DNA of 64,000 bases from positions 124,001-188,000 of the forward strand of contig NZ_WOAC01000003.1 of the NCBI RefSeq assembly GCF_009749525.1, read 5' to 3'. How positions within the stretch are numbered: position 1 is the stretch's first letter; every line of letters begins with the position of its first letter. Position numbers and translations under genes: made by a program. Positions 15,808 through 24,205 of this stretch are shown piece after piece. The notes under the pieces are model-generated. The model did not search any database, was not told the DNA's origin, and saw nothing but the letters and a program-made list of their open reading frames with translations. The stretch comes from Mesorhizobium xinjiangense (lineage in GTDB: Bacteria; Pseudomonadota; Alphaproteobacteria; Rhizobiales; Rhizobiaceae).

Positions 15808-16941
15808 ATGCTCCTTTGGCTCACAATCGCGTTTTTGACCGCGGCTGCAAGTCTTGCCGTCCTCCTTCCGCTCGCCTCCAGGCGCGGCGAACTTGCCGGT
15901 GCGACCGAACATGACCTTGAAGTCTACAAGGATCAACTTGCCGAATTAGAGCGAGACGCCGCGCGTGGCCTGATTGGCGGCGAGGAAGCCGAGCAGGCCA
16001 AGGCCGAGATCGGGCGGCGGATATTGCGCATCGCCGGAGGGACACAGGCCGTCGATGGTGTCCAAGGCGCGCGCCGCACGCGCGTCATTGCCGCGGCAGC
16101 GGTTCTGGCCGTTCCGCTTCTCAGCTGGGGGCTCTACGCCGTTCTCGGTTCGCCTGACCTTGCCGATCAGCCGCTGCAGGCGCGCATGAGCAAGGATCCG
16201 TCCGACAGCACGGCCGACGAGCTTGTGCGGCGGGCGGAGGAACATCTGCGCGCCAATCCATCCGACGGCCGTGGCTGGGACGTGCTGGCGCCGATCTATT
16301 TGCGCATGAATCGCCCGGCCGAGTCCGTCACCGCCTATCGCAACGCGATGCGTCTTCTCGGCGCCACAGCCCGCCGCGAAAGCGGCCTGGGCGAGGCACT
16401 GGTTGCCGACGCGGGCGGTGTTGTCACGGCCGAGGCGGCCGAGGCCTTCGAGCGCGCGCTGCAGCACGATCGGGCGGATCCCAAATCGCGCTTCTTCCTG
16501 GCGTCCGCGATGGCGCAGGAGGGGCGTCTGGACGAGGCGGCGGATGCCTGGCGGCGACTGGCGCGCGACATGCCGCAGGATTCGCCCTGGCAGGGCGTGG
16601 TCGCAGCGGCGCTGGAACAGGCGGGAGAGATGACGGCGGCGCAGGACGAGACGATGCCCGGACCGACCCGCGAGGATATCGAGGCGGCCTCCGATCTCGA
16701 TGTCGAAGGCCGCGCCGAGATGATCGAGGGCATGGTGGCCCGGCTCGATGCCAGGCTGCGCGAGAATCCTGCCGACCTGGAAGGTTGGCAAAGGCTCGTG
16801 CGCTCCTATCTGGTGCTGGGACGCAAGGACGACGCGCTCGCCGCTCTCGAGCGCGGTATCGCCGCACTCGGCGCGGAAGGCGGCGATGCGGCCGAAACGC
16901 TTCGAAACTTCGCGGCGCAGCAGGGACTGCAAGCGGACTAG
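15808..16941 (+). CDS. ccmI: Cytochrome c maturation protein CcmI (CycH)
   Basis: 377 residues. Two N-terminal membrane helices (LWLTIAFLTAAASLAVLLPLAS and VIAAAAVLAVPLLSWGLYAVLG near 95-115) flank a cytosolic coiled region (HDLEVYKDQLAELERDAARGLI), the CcmI signature. The periplasmic remainder is TPR-rich (LRANPSDGRGWDVLAPIYLRMNRPAE, LDARLRENPADLEGWQRLVRSYLVLGR). CcmI holds apocytochrome c for heme ligation by CcmFH. It is first of the operon ccmI-ccmE-ccmF-ccmH and abuts ccmE directly. Confidence 0.9.
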   Translation: MLLWLTIAFLTAAASLAVLLPLASRRGELAGATEHDLEVYKDQLAELERDAARGLIGGEEAEQAKAEIGRRILRIAGGTQAVDGVQGARRTRVIAAAAVLAVPLLSWGLYAVLGSPDLADQPLQARMSKDPSDSTADELVRRAEEHLRANPSDGRGWDVLAPIYLRMNRPAESVTAYRNAMRLLGATARRESGLGEALVADAGGVVTAEAAEAFERALQHDRADPKSRFFLASAMAQEGRLDEAADAWRRLARDMPQDSPWQGVVAAALEQAGEMTAAQDETMPGPTREDIEAASDLDVEGRAEMIEGMVARLDARLRENPADLEGWQRLVRSYLVLGRKDDALAALERGIAALGAEGGDAAETLRNFAAQQGLQAD

Positions 16942-17376
16942 ATGATGACGCGAAAACAGAAACGCCTGTCGATCATTGCCGGTGCGCTCGCCGTACTGGG
17001 ATGCGCCACTGCGCTGACATTCGTCGCGCTCGGCCAGAAGACCTCCTATTTCTATATGCCGGCCGACATCACCACGGCGAATATTCAGCCGGGCGAGCGT
17101 ATCCGGCTTGGCGGCCTGGTGGAAAAGGGATCGGTCGTGCGCGGCCAGGGGACGCGGGTGACATTTGCCGTCACCGATGCGGCGGACAGCGTGCATGTCA
17201 CCTATGACGGCATTCTGCCCGACCTTTTCAGGGAGGAGCAGGGGGTGGTCACCGAAGGCGTGTTCGGCGATGATGGGACGTTCGTTGCCGATAGCGTGCT
17301 GGCCAAGCACGACGAAACCTACATGCCCAAGGATGTCGCCGACAGACTGAAGGAGCAGGGCGTTTGGCAAGAATGA
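16942..17376 (+). CDS. ccmE: Cytochrome c-type biogenesis heme chaperone CcmE (CycJ)
   Basis: 144 residues. An N-terminal anchor ([24 protein letters not shown]) is followed by an OB-fold domain ([46 protein letters not shown]). The covalent heme-binding motif [10 protein letters not shown] is intact, with His123 and Tyr127. CcmE takes heme from CcmC and passes it to CcmF in the periplasm. The ATG at 16942 lies immediately after the ccmI stop; a second ATG one codon on is possible. No ccmABCD genes are in the window. Confidence 0.93.
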   Translation: MMTRKQKRLSIIAGALAVLGCATALTFVALGQKTSYFYMPADITTANIQPGERIRLGGLVEKGSVVRGQGTRVTFAVTDAADSVHVTYDGILPDLFREEQGVVTEGVFGDDGTFVADSVLAKHDETYMPKDVADRLKEQGVWQE

Positions 17377-17391
17377 TGGGAAAGACCAGGC

Positions 17392-19374
17392 ATGGTTGAA
17401 GCAGGTCATTTCGCACTGGTGCTTGCCTTCGTTCTGGCGCTGGTGCAGGCGAGCCTGCCGCTGATCGGCGCGCGGATCGGCGATGCGCGCTTGATGGCGG
17501 CGGGCAATTCCGCCGCCCTGGCCGGCTTCCTCATGACGGCCATCGCCTTCGCCGTGTTGACGGCCGCCTATGTGCAGTCCGACTTCTCGCTGCTCAACGT
17601 CTTCGAAAACTCGCATTCGCAAAAGCCGCTCCTCTACAAATTCACCGGCACCTGGGGCAATCACGAAGGCTCAATGCTGCTTTGGGTGTTGATTCTTACC
17701 GGTTTCGGGGCGCTGGTGGCGCTGTTCGGACGCAATCTGCCGGCGACCCTGCGGGCCAACGTTCTGGCCGTTCAGGGCATGATCGGCGCGGCCTTCTTCC
17801 TCTTCATCCTGTTGACCTCGAACCCTTTTGCGCGCCTCGACCCGGCGCCGATCGAAGGCCAGGACCTCAATCCGATCCTGCAGGATGTCGGGCTCGCTAT
17901 CCATCCGCCGCTGCTCTATCTGGGCTATGTCGGCTTCTCGATCTGCTTTTCCTTCGCCATCGCCGCGCTGATCGAGGGGCGCATCGACGCCGCCTGGGCG
18001 CGCTGGGTGCGTCCCTGGACGCTGATGGCCTGGATATTCCTCACCGGCGGCATCGCGATGGGCTCCTTCTGGGCCTATTACGAGCTTGGATGGGGCGGCT
18101 TCTGGTTCTGGGACCCGGTTGAAAACGCCTCCTTCATGCCCTGGCTCGCCGGCACCGCGCTGCTGCATTCCGCCATCGTCATGGAAAAGCGCTCGGCGCT
18201 GAAGATCTGGACGATCCTGCTTTCGATCCTGACCTTCTCCCTGTCGCTTCTGGGCACCTTCCTGGTGCGCTCCGGCGTGTTGACCTCGGTCCATGCCTTT
18301 GCCACCGACCCGACGCGCGGCGTCTTCATCCTGACGATCCTGACCGTCTTCGTCGGCGGCGCTCTGGCGCTGTTTGCATGGCGCGCCCAGGCGTTGGCGC
18401 CCGGCGGTCTTTTCCAGCCGATCTCGCGCGAAGGCGCGCTGGTGCTCAACAATCTCTTCTTGAGCACGGCGACGGCGACCGTGTTCGTCGGCACGCTCTA
18501 TCCGCTGCTGCTCGAAGCGTTGACCGGGGACAAGATCTCGGTCGGCGCTCCCTTCTTCGAGGCGACCTTCGGACCGCTGATGGTGCCGCTTCTGATCGCC
18601 GTCCCGTTCGGTCCGCTCCTGGCCTGGAAGCGGGGCGATCTCTGGGCGGCGGCGCAAAGGCTCGTTTTCGCCTTTGCCGGGGCGCTGCTGGTGACGCTCG
18701 TCGTGGCGCTGTTCATCGATCGGGCCTCCGTATTCGCCGCCCTCGGCCTCGGCCTTGGTGTCTGGCTCGTTCTCGGCGCGCTGACCGATCTCGCCATGAA
18801 GGCCGGGCTGGGCAAGGTCGGTTTCGCCGCGGCGCGCCGACGCCTTGCCGGGCTGCCGCGCGCAGCCTTCGGCACGGCGCTGGCCCATCTGGGCCTCGGC
18901 CTGACGACGCTGGGCGTGATCAGCGTCATGAGCCTTGAGACCGAGCACATCATCACCATGAAGCCCGGCGAGACGACCGACGTCGCCGGCTACGAATTGC
19001 GGTTTGACGGGCTGCAGCCCCATCAGGGCGCCAACTATACGGAGGACCGCGGCGTCTTCGCGCTGATGGCGGACGACGGACGGACGATCACCCAAATCGT
19101 CTCGTCCAAGCGGCTTTACACCGCGCGCCAGATGCCGACCACGGAAGCAGGTATCGCCACGCGTGGCCTGAGCCAGCTCTACGTATCGCTCGGCGACCCC
19201 ACCGATGACGGCGGCGTTGTCGTGCGCATCTGGTGGAAGCCGTTCGTTACCCTGATCTGGATCGGCTCGATCGTGATGATGGCGGGCGGAACCCTCTCGC
19301 TGAGCGACCGCCGGCTGCGTGTCGGCGCGCCGTCGCCGCGCAAGACGGCGGTTACTCCGGTTCCGGCGGAATGA
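17392..19374 (+). CDS. ccmF: Heme lyase subunit CcmF (CycK)
   Basis: 660 residues with about 15 predicted membrane helices. The tryptophan-rich WWD region reads GWGGFWFWDPVENASFMPWLAG near residues 233-254, with Phe at one position where Trp is usual. The conserved histidine contexts NHEGSMLLWVLILTGFG, AIHPPLLYLGYVG and LLHSAIV are present, and a periplasmic C-terminal domain (LETEHIITMKPGETTDVAGYELRF) follows. CcmF with CcmH and CcmI ligates heme to the CXXCH cysteines of apocytochromes. Its stop overlaps the ccmH start by ATGA. Confidence 0.95.
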   Translation: MVEAGHFALVLAFVLALVQASLPLIGARIGDARLMAAGNSAALAGFLMTAIAFAVLTAAYVQSDFSLLNVFENSHSQKPLLYKFTGTWGNHEGSMLLWVLILTGFGALVALFGRNLPATLRANVLAVQGMIGAAFFLFILLTSNPFARLDPAPIEGQDLNPILQDVGLAIHPPLLYLGYVGFSICFSFAIAALIEGRIDAAWARWVRPWTLMAWIFLTGGIAMGSFWAYYELGWGGFWFWDPVENASFMPWLAGTALLHSAIVMEKRSALKIWTILLSILTFSLSLLGTFLVRSGVLTSVHAFATDPTRGVFILTILTVFVGGALALFAWRAQALAPGGLFQPISREGALVLNNLFLSTATATVFVGTLYPLLLEALTGDKISVGAPFFEATFGPLMVPLLIAVPFGPLLAWKRGDLWAAAQRLVFAFAGALLVTLVVALFIDRASVFAALGLGLGVWLVLGALTDLAMKAGLGKVGFAAARRRLAGLPRAAFGTALAHLGLGLTTLGVISVMSLETEHIITMKPGETTDVAGYELRFDGLQPHQGANYTEDRGVFALMADDGRTITQIVSSKRLYTARQMPTTEAGIATRGLSQLYVSLGDPTDDGGVVVRIWWKPFVTLIWIGSIVMMAGGTLSLSDRRLRVGAPSPRKTAVTPVPAE

Positions 19375-19841
19375 GGGAGCGAACGGTGCGGATCGCCGCC
19401 TTGTTGCTGTGCGCGCTTCTGGCCTGGCCGCTTGCCGCCGGTGCCGTGGAGCCTGACGAAGTGCTCGACGATCCGGCACTGGAAGCGCGTGCGCGGTCAC
19501 TGTCTGCCGAACTGCGCTGCCTTGTCTGTCAGAACCAGTCGATAGACGATTCCAATGCTGACCTGGCGCGCGACCTGCGCATCATCGTGCGCGAACGGCT
19601 CAAGGCCGGTGACAGCGACGGCGAAGTGATGGACTTCGTGGTCTCGCGCTATGGCGAGTTCGTGCTCCTGAAGCCGCGCTTCAACTGGCGCAATGCGCTG
19701 CTCTGGGGCACGCCGGTGGTTTTGCTTTTGATCGGCGGCGGTGCCATCCTGATGCGTGCCCGCCGAGCCGCGACACCGACGGCAAGGCTCAGCGCGGAAG
19801 AGGAAAAAGCCCTCCAGGATATTCTGCAAAAGCGCAGCTGA
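19371..19841 (+). CDS. ccmH: Cytochrome c maturation protein CcmH (CycL)
   Basis: 156 residues from the ATG at 19371 that overlaps the ccmF stop. The signal peptide is ALLLCALLAWPLAAGAVEP. The redox motif LRCLVCQNQSIDDSN (the family's LRCxxCQN) is intact, and a C-terminal helix (ALLWGTPVVLLLIGGGAILM) anchors the protein. CcmH reduces the heme-binding cysteines of apocytochrome c together with CcmG. It ends the operon, 20 bases before a strong terminator hairpin. Confidence 0.93.
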   Translation: MRERTVRIAALLLCALLAWPLAAGAVEPDEVLDDPALEARARSLSAELRCLVCQNQSIDDSNADLARDLRIIVRERLKAGDSDGEVMDFVVSRYGEFVLLKPRFNWRNALLWGTPVVLLLIGGGAILMRARRAATPTARLSAEEEKALQDILQKRS

Positions 19842-19860
19842 TCCGGGGCAGTGGCCGGAC

Positions 19861-19893
19861 CGCCCGACGCGTGGGCATCGGTCGGGCGATTTT
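19861..19893 (+). terminator. Rho-independent terminator of the ccm operon
   Basis: CGCCCGAC (19861-19868) pairs perfectly with GTCGGGCG (19881-19888) across a 12-base loop and is followed by ATTTT. It lies 20 bases after the ccmH stop. Confidence 0.7.
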
Positions 19894-19929
19894 CAGTCCT
19901 TCCGGCACACGCTTTTGATGGAGGAGCGC

Positions 19930-21171
19930 ATGGTCACGACATTGCGAAAGCTGGAATTTGCGGGTCATGCGGGCGGGCAGCTCGCGGCGAGGCTGGACCT
20001 GCCGACGGGGCCGGTTCGCGCCTACGCTCTTTTTGCCCACTGCTTCACCTGCTCGAAGGACCTGCTGGCGGCGCGCCGCATCGCCGCCGAGCTCGGCCGC
20101 GCAGGCATTGCCGTGATGCGTTTCGATTTCACCGGACTGGGCTCGAGCGAAGGCGAGTTCGGCTCGACCAATTTTTCCTCCAACGTCGCCGACCTCGTTC
20201 TGGCCGCGGACTATCTGCGTGCCAATTTCGAGGCGCCGTCGCTTCTCATCGGACATTCGCTCGGTGGCGCGGCGGTGCTTGCTGCCGCCGGCAAGATTCC
20301 CGAGACGAAGGCCGTCGTGACGATCGGCGCGCCGGCCGACGCCGATCACGTGCTGAAGAGCTTCGGCGCCAGCCTTCAGGAGATCGAGCAAAAGGGTGAG
20401 GCCGAGGTGCAGCTTGGCGGGCGCAGCTTCCACATTGCCAGCCAGTTCGTCGCCGATGTGCAGCAGGCGACGTTGCGCGAGGCCATCGCCGGTTTGCGCA
20501 AGCCGCTTCTCATCCTGCATGCGCCGCTCGACCAGACGGTCGGCATCGACAACGCCACGCGCATCTTCCTGGCGGCAAAACATCCCAAGAGCTTCGTTTC
20601 GCTTGATACGGCCGATCACCTGTTGAGCGAGCCGCGGGATGCGGAATTTGCGGCCAGCGTCATTGCCGGTTGGGCCGGGCGCTACCTTCGCGAAGACGCC
20701 CCGCAGGGAAGCGAGCCGATCGAGCATGTCCGGGTCACGGAAACCGGCGAGGCGAAGTTCCAGAACGCCGTGCAGGCGGGCCGGCACCGGCTGTTCGCCG
20801 ACGAGCCGGAAAGCGCCGGCGGCCTCGATTCGGGTCCTTCGCCGTACGATTTCCTCTCGGTCGCGCTGGGCGCGTGCACATCCATGACCTTGCGCATCTA
20901 TGCCGAGCACAAGAAGATCCCGCTCGGCCGGGTCAGCGTCGATGTCTCACATGCCAAGATGCATGCGCGCGACTGCGAGGAGTGCACCGAGGAGGAGCGC
21001 GCCAGCGGCGCCCGGATCGACCGTTTCGAACGTGTCGTCACCGTCGACGGAGAGGTCGATGCCGAGCTTTCGGCCAAAATTGCCGAGATCGCGGATAAAT
21101 GCCCCGTTCACCGCACGCTCGAAGCCGGATCGAAGGTCAAGACGACCGTCCGCTCGAAGCCGGAGCGATGA
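19930..21171 (+). CDS. Bifunctional alpha/beta hydrolase-OsmC family protein
   Basis: 413 residues from the ATG at 19930, chosen because GGAGG stands at the right distance; an in-frame ATG at 19918 lies upstream of that site. Residues 1-250 are an alpha/beta hydrolase: YALFAHCFTCSKDL, VMRFDFTGLGSSEG and the nucleophile elbow LLIGHSLGGAA, then the acid and histidine regions (ILHAPLDQTVGIDNA, DTADHLLSEP). Residues 270-413 are an OsmC-like peroxidase domain with the redox cysteines in DFLSVALGACTSM and DKCPVHRTLE. This fusion is known in proteobacteria and is thought to detoxify organic hydroperoxides. The cytoplasmic enzyme has no signal peptide. Confidence 0.9.
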   Translation: MVTTLRKLEFAGHAGGQLAARLDLPTGPVRAYALFAHCFTCSKDLLAARRIAAELGRAGIAVMRFDFTGLGSSEGEFGSTNFSSNVADLVLAADYLRANFEAPSLLIGHSLGGAAVLAAAGKIPETKAVVTIGAPADADHVLKSFGASLQEIEQKGEAEVQLGGRSFHIASQFVADVQQATLREAIAGLRKPLLILHAPLDQTVGIDNATRIFLAAKHPKSFVSLDTADHLLSEPRDAEFAASVIAGWAGRYLREDAPQGSEPIEHVRVTETGEAKFQNAVQAGRHRLFADEPESAGGLDSGPSPYDFLSVALGACTSMTLRIYAEHKKIPLGRVSVDVSHAKMHARDCEECTEEERASGARIDRFERVVTVDGEVDAELSAKIAEIADKCPVHRTLEAGSKVKTTVRSKPER

Positions 21172-21266
21172 AACCACGACCTTGTGGGCTTCATCGAAGT
21201 AGGGGAGCCGGTATTCGTTCTCGCGGAATGGCTCGGCCTTATCCCGATTTGTTCTTCGCGCGCGTT

Positions 21267-21302
21267 CGCTCAAACGATTCCGTTTGAGCGGGTCATGTTC
21301 CA
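21267..21302. repeat. Dispersed intergenic palindrome, copy 1
   Basis: Arms CGCTCAAACG and CGTTTGAGCG (10 bp, perfect) flank a 4-base loop. The adjoining GGTCATGTTCC on the right contains the complement of the VOC gene stop codon, so the repeat includes the end of that gene. Three more copies are at 34661, 50758 and 63603. Confidence 0.75.
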
Positions 21303-21655
21303 GGCTCGAACAGTTCGACCAGGTTGCCGGAGGGGTCTTCCAGCAGGGCCTGTCGTCCGCCCTTGCCGGTAACGATGTCGCCGCGAAAGGATGCGCCGGA
21401 TTGGCGAAGCCGTTCGGTCATTTTATCGAGGTCGCCTGTTTCGATCTGAAACCTGTTCCAGCCGCCGGGCTGCGGTGTTCCGCCCGCAGTGCCGGCACCG
21501 CCTGCTCCCGGAGCGTTCAGCAGCAGCCGAAGGTCTCCGCGCGACAGCGCCGCGAATCCCGGTCCGGGATGCATGTCGACGACAAATCCGAGACGATCGC
21601 GATAGAAGGCAACGCTCTGGCCGACATCTGAAACGATATATCGAACGGAAACCAT
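21293..21655 (-). CDS. VOC (glyoxalase/bleomycin resistance) family protein
   Basis: 120 residues. The single VOC domain reads SVRYIVSDVGQSVAFYRDRLGFVVD at the start and GWNRFQIETGDLDKMTERLRQSGASF, then ALLEDPSGNLVELFEPG at the end. His/Glu metal ligands are not obvious at the usual places apart from the final Glu. Substrate unknown. It is divergent from a TetR gene across about 115 bp that contains two dyads, so it is probably the regulated target. Its stop codon lies inside a dispersed palindrome. Confidence 0.85.
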   Translation of the reverse strand: MVSVRYIVSDVGQSVAFYRDRLGFVVDMHPGPGFAALSRGDLRLLLNAPGAGGAGTAGGTPQPGGWNRFQIETGDLDKMTERLRQSGASFRGDIVTGKGGRQALLEDPSGNLVELFEPGT

Positions 21656-21698
21656 GGTCTCCTCCTTGCCGTTCGGTTCATCAGATTGCTATAGAACG

Positions 21699-21736
21699 GT
21701 AGCGTTTCATAAATGGAAACGAAACGCAAGCGTTTC
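21699..21736. promoter_or_regulatory. Candidate TetR operators between the VOC gene and tetR
   Basis: GAAACGCAAGCGTTTC at 21721-21736 has perfect 7-bp arms around AA. Just upstream, AGCGTTTCATAAATGGAAAC (starting near 21699) has GTTTC/GAAAC arms. The 11-base unit AGCGTTTCATAA occurs in both. Such paired dyads in a divergent promoter are typical for TetR-family repressors. Confidence 0.6.
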
Positions 21737-21770
21737 ATAATTATGGATGATGCCGGCATCGGGACAAAAC

Positions 21771-22334
21771 ATGGACAAGCGCATCGAACGCACACAGTGG
21801 GACGTGCGCCGTGCCGCCATCGCGCTGCTTGGCGAACGCGGCTATGCCGCCTTCAACATGGAAGCCGTCGCCAGGCAGGCGGGTGTTTCGAAAAGCACGC
21901 TCTACAGGCACTGGCCGACGAAGCTGTCGCTGATCGCCGATGCATTGGAAACGCTGAACGAGCAGCCCCGGCCCGTCCCGTCGCAAGGAAGCGTCAGGCA
22001 GCGCGTATGCCGTCTGATGCAACACCTCGCCGAGGCTCTTTCCACCTCGCAGTTCGGCGCCTGCATTCCGGCCCTCATGGAAGCCTCTCACCGCCATGCG
22101 GAAGTCGCGCAGTTCCTCCATTCATACAGTGCCCGCCGGCGCCGGACGCTTGTCGATTTGCTGCGCGAAGGGGTCGCTTCCGGCGAGTTGCCGGCGGAAT
22201 TCGATGCGGAAATGGCCGCATTGGCGCTCAGCGGCGCGATCTTCTACCAGCGCAGCATGACGCCAGAGCCGTTTGCCGCCGATGATATCCCGTCGCTGGT
22301 GACGCTGGTTCTCGGCCCGGAACGGCCGAACTGA
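21771..22334 (+). CDS. TetR/AcrR family transcriptional regulator
   Basis: 187 residues from the ATG at 21771; an ATG at 21747 would add eight residues. The DNA-binding part (RAAIALLGERGYAAFNMEAVARQAGVSKSTLYRHWPTKLSLIADAL) is a standard TetR helix-turn-helix. The C-terminal part (FGACIPALMEASHRHAEVAQFL) resembles the TetR_C_16-type ligand domain. It probably represses itself and the divergent VOC gene through the dyads at 21699-21736. Ligand unknown. Confidence 0.88.
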   Translation: MDKRIERTQWDVRRAAIALLGERGYAAFNMEAVARQAGVSKSTLYRHWPTKLSLIADALETLNEQPRPVPSQGSVRQRVCRLMQHLAEALSTSQFGACIPALMEASHRHAEVAQFLHSYSARRRRTLVDLLREGVASGELPAEFDAEMAALALSGAIFYQRSMTPEPFAADDIPSLVTLVLGPERPN

Positions 22335-22398
22335 ACGGCCGCTTGCGCAGCGAGGGGGCGGGGCGCGGCAGTACCACCTTCGCTCCGCTGACAATGAA

Positions 22399-22438
22399 CA
22401 TTACGAATTTTTCATTCGCTGGAAATGGCGTCGTAATG
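22399..22438. promoter_or_regulatory. Inverted repeat upstream of htrA
   Basis: CATTACG (22399-22405) and CGTAATG (22432-22438) are perfect complements 26 bases apart, enclosing an AT-rich stretch. They lie 66-105 bases before the htrA start, where an activator such as the downstream response regulator could bind. The function is an inference. Confidence 0.35.
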
Positions 22439-22503
22439 TGACGCGACCTAACTGTGTGTCCGAGGATTTCTCAAAGCGTCCCGCCAAGAAAGGACACACG
22501 ATC

Positions 22504-24012
22504 ATGAACTCTTCCGTTTCGACCTCTACCACGCGCAAGCGGCTTGCTACCGCCGTCGCCTCCGTCGCAATCGCCGGTGCCGTCGGCCTCGGCGCGGTGA
22601 CGTCCGGCACGCTGCCCGTCTTCGCCGAGCCGGTGCGTGTCGATGCGCCACAGACGCCGGGCTTCGCCGATGTCGTCGACCGCGTTTCCCCGGCCGTCGT
22701 CAGCGTGCGCGTGAAGCAGAACGTCCAGCCGGCATCTGACGATATGCAGGGCTTCTTCGGCCCGCCCGGATTTGAGGACCTGCCGGACGACCACCCGCTG
22801 AAACGCTTCTTCCGTCAGTTCCGCGGCGAAGGCGATCATCGCGGCCCCCGCCAGTTCCGCCGGCACACGCGTCCGGTTTCGCAGGGCTCCGGCTTCTTCA
22901 TTTCCGATGACGGCTATCTCGTCACCAACAACCATGTCGTTAAGGGCGGATCGGAGTTCACCGTCGTCATGGACAATGGCGATGAGCTCGATGCCAAGCT
23001 TGTTGGCACCGACCCGCGCACCGATCTTGCCGTGCTCAAGGTCGATGAGAAGCGCGACTTCACTTATGTGACCTTTGCCGGCGACGGCAGTGTTCGCGTC
23101 GGCGACTGGGTGGTGGCAGTCGGCAACCCGTTCGGCCTCGGCGGCACCGTGACCGCCGGTATCGTCTCGGCACGCGGCCGCGACATCGGCGCCGGACCCT
23201 ATGACGACTTCATCCAGATCGACGCGGCCGTCAATCGCGGCAACTCGGGCGGTCCCGCCTTCAATCTCAACGGCGAGGTGGTGGGCATCAACACCGCCAT
23301 CTTCTCGCCCTCGGGCGGCAATGTCGGCATCGCCTTCGCGATCCCCGCATCGACCGCCAGGACCGTTGTCGACGAACTGATCAAGGACGGCACGGTGGAG
23401 CGCGGATGGCTCGGCGTGCAGATCCAGCCGGTCACCGACGACATCGCCGAATCGCTGGGTCTCGATGACGCAAAAGGTGCATTGGTCAGCGAGGCGCAGC
23501 CCGACAGCCCGGCCCTCGATGCCGGGATCAAGGCCGGTGACGTGATCACCGGTATTGACGGCAAGAAGGTCGAATCGCCGCGCGAACTGGCCCGCATGAT
23601 CGGCGGCATGGAGCCGGGCAACGCGGTCGAGGTCGCATTGTGGCGCGATGGCGCTGCCGAGACCGCTCGCATCAATCTGGGCGAATTGCCCGGCGCCGAA
23701 CGCATCGCGTCGCTGGACTCGTCCGACGAGCAGAGCGGCGCCATGCTGGAGAATTTCGGTCTCACCGTGGTTGCTTCGGATGACGACGACAGCGTCGTCG
23801 TCACCGCTGTCGAGCCGGGCAGCGCTGCCGACGAGCGTGGCGTGCGCTCCGGCGATGTCATCGTTTCCGTCAATGGGCAGGACGTCAAAAGTCCCGGCGA
23901 GGTCGAAAATGCGATCGGCGAGGCATCGCAGGCCGGCCGCAAGGCGGTTCTGTTCCGGCTTCAGCGCGACGATTCGAGCCGCTTCGTGGCTCTGCCCGTC
24001 GCCAAGAGCTGA
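22504..24012 (+). CDS. degP: Periplasmic serine protease HtrA/DegP family (Do)
   Basis: 502 residues from the ATG at 22504, preceded by AAAGGA. A signal peptide or anchor occupies residues 18-40 (TAVASVAIAGAVGLGAVTSG). The catalytic triad is complete: His144 in VTNNHVVKGG, Asp174 in RTDLAVLKV and Ser248 in NRGNSGGPAF. Two PDZ domains follow (GWLGVQIQPVTDDIAESLGL and FGLTVVASDDDDSVVVTAVEPGSAADERG). A charged insert rich in His/Arg/Phe (FFRQFRGEGDHRGPRQFRRH) sits in the LA loop region. It degrades misfolded envelope proteins. A strong terminator follows, then a two-component pair. Confidence 0.92.
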   Translation: MNSSVSTSTTRKRLATAVASVAIAGAVGLGAVTSGTLPVFAEPVRVDAPQTPGFADVVDRVSPAVVSVRVKQNVQPASDDMQGFFGPPGFEDLPDDHPLKRFFRQFRGEGDHRGPRQFRRHTRPVSQGSGFFISDDGYLVTNNHVVKGGSEFTVVMDNGDELDAKLVGTDPRTDLAVLKVDEKRDFTYVTFAGDGSVRVGDWVVAVGNPFGLGGTVTAGIVSARGRDIGAGPYDDFIQIDAAVNRGNSGGPAFNLNGEVVGINTAIFSPSGGNVGIAFAIPASTARTVVDELIKDGTVERGWLGVQIQPVTDDIAESLGLDDAKGALVSEAQPDSPALDAGIKAGDVITGIDGKKVESPRELARMIGGMEPGNAVEVALWRDGAAETARINLGELPGAERIASLDSSDEQSGAMLENFGLTVVASDDDDSVVVTAVEPGSAADERGVRSGDVIVSVNGQDVKSPGEVENAIGEASQAGRKAVLFRLQRDDSSRFVALPVAKS

Positions 24013-24101
24013 CCTCCTCGGGGATGGCGGGTCTAAACACCCCGATCCGCCGTCCCTGGGAAAGGAACCGGAGCCAGTGTTGCGTAAGTATCCGGTTTCC
24101 T

Positions 24102-24137
24102 GCGGCAGCGGGATCCCATCCCCCGCTGCCGCTTTTT
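24102..24137 (+). terminator. Rho-independent terminator after degP
   Basis: GCGGCAGCGGG (24102-24112) pairs with CCCGCTGCCGC (24122-24132) across a 9-base loop and is followed by TTTTT. It separates degP from the downstream two-component genes. Confidence 0.85.
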
Positions 24138-24205
24138 CAATCCGGTAGATCCCGATGCACAGGACAGTTGCGGCCAATCGGCACGATATCGACTATAAGG
24201 CGGGT

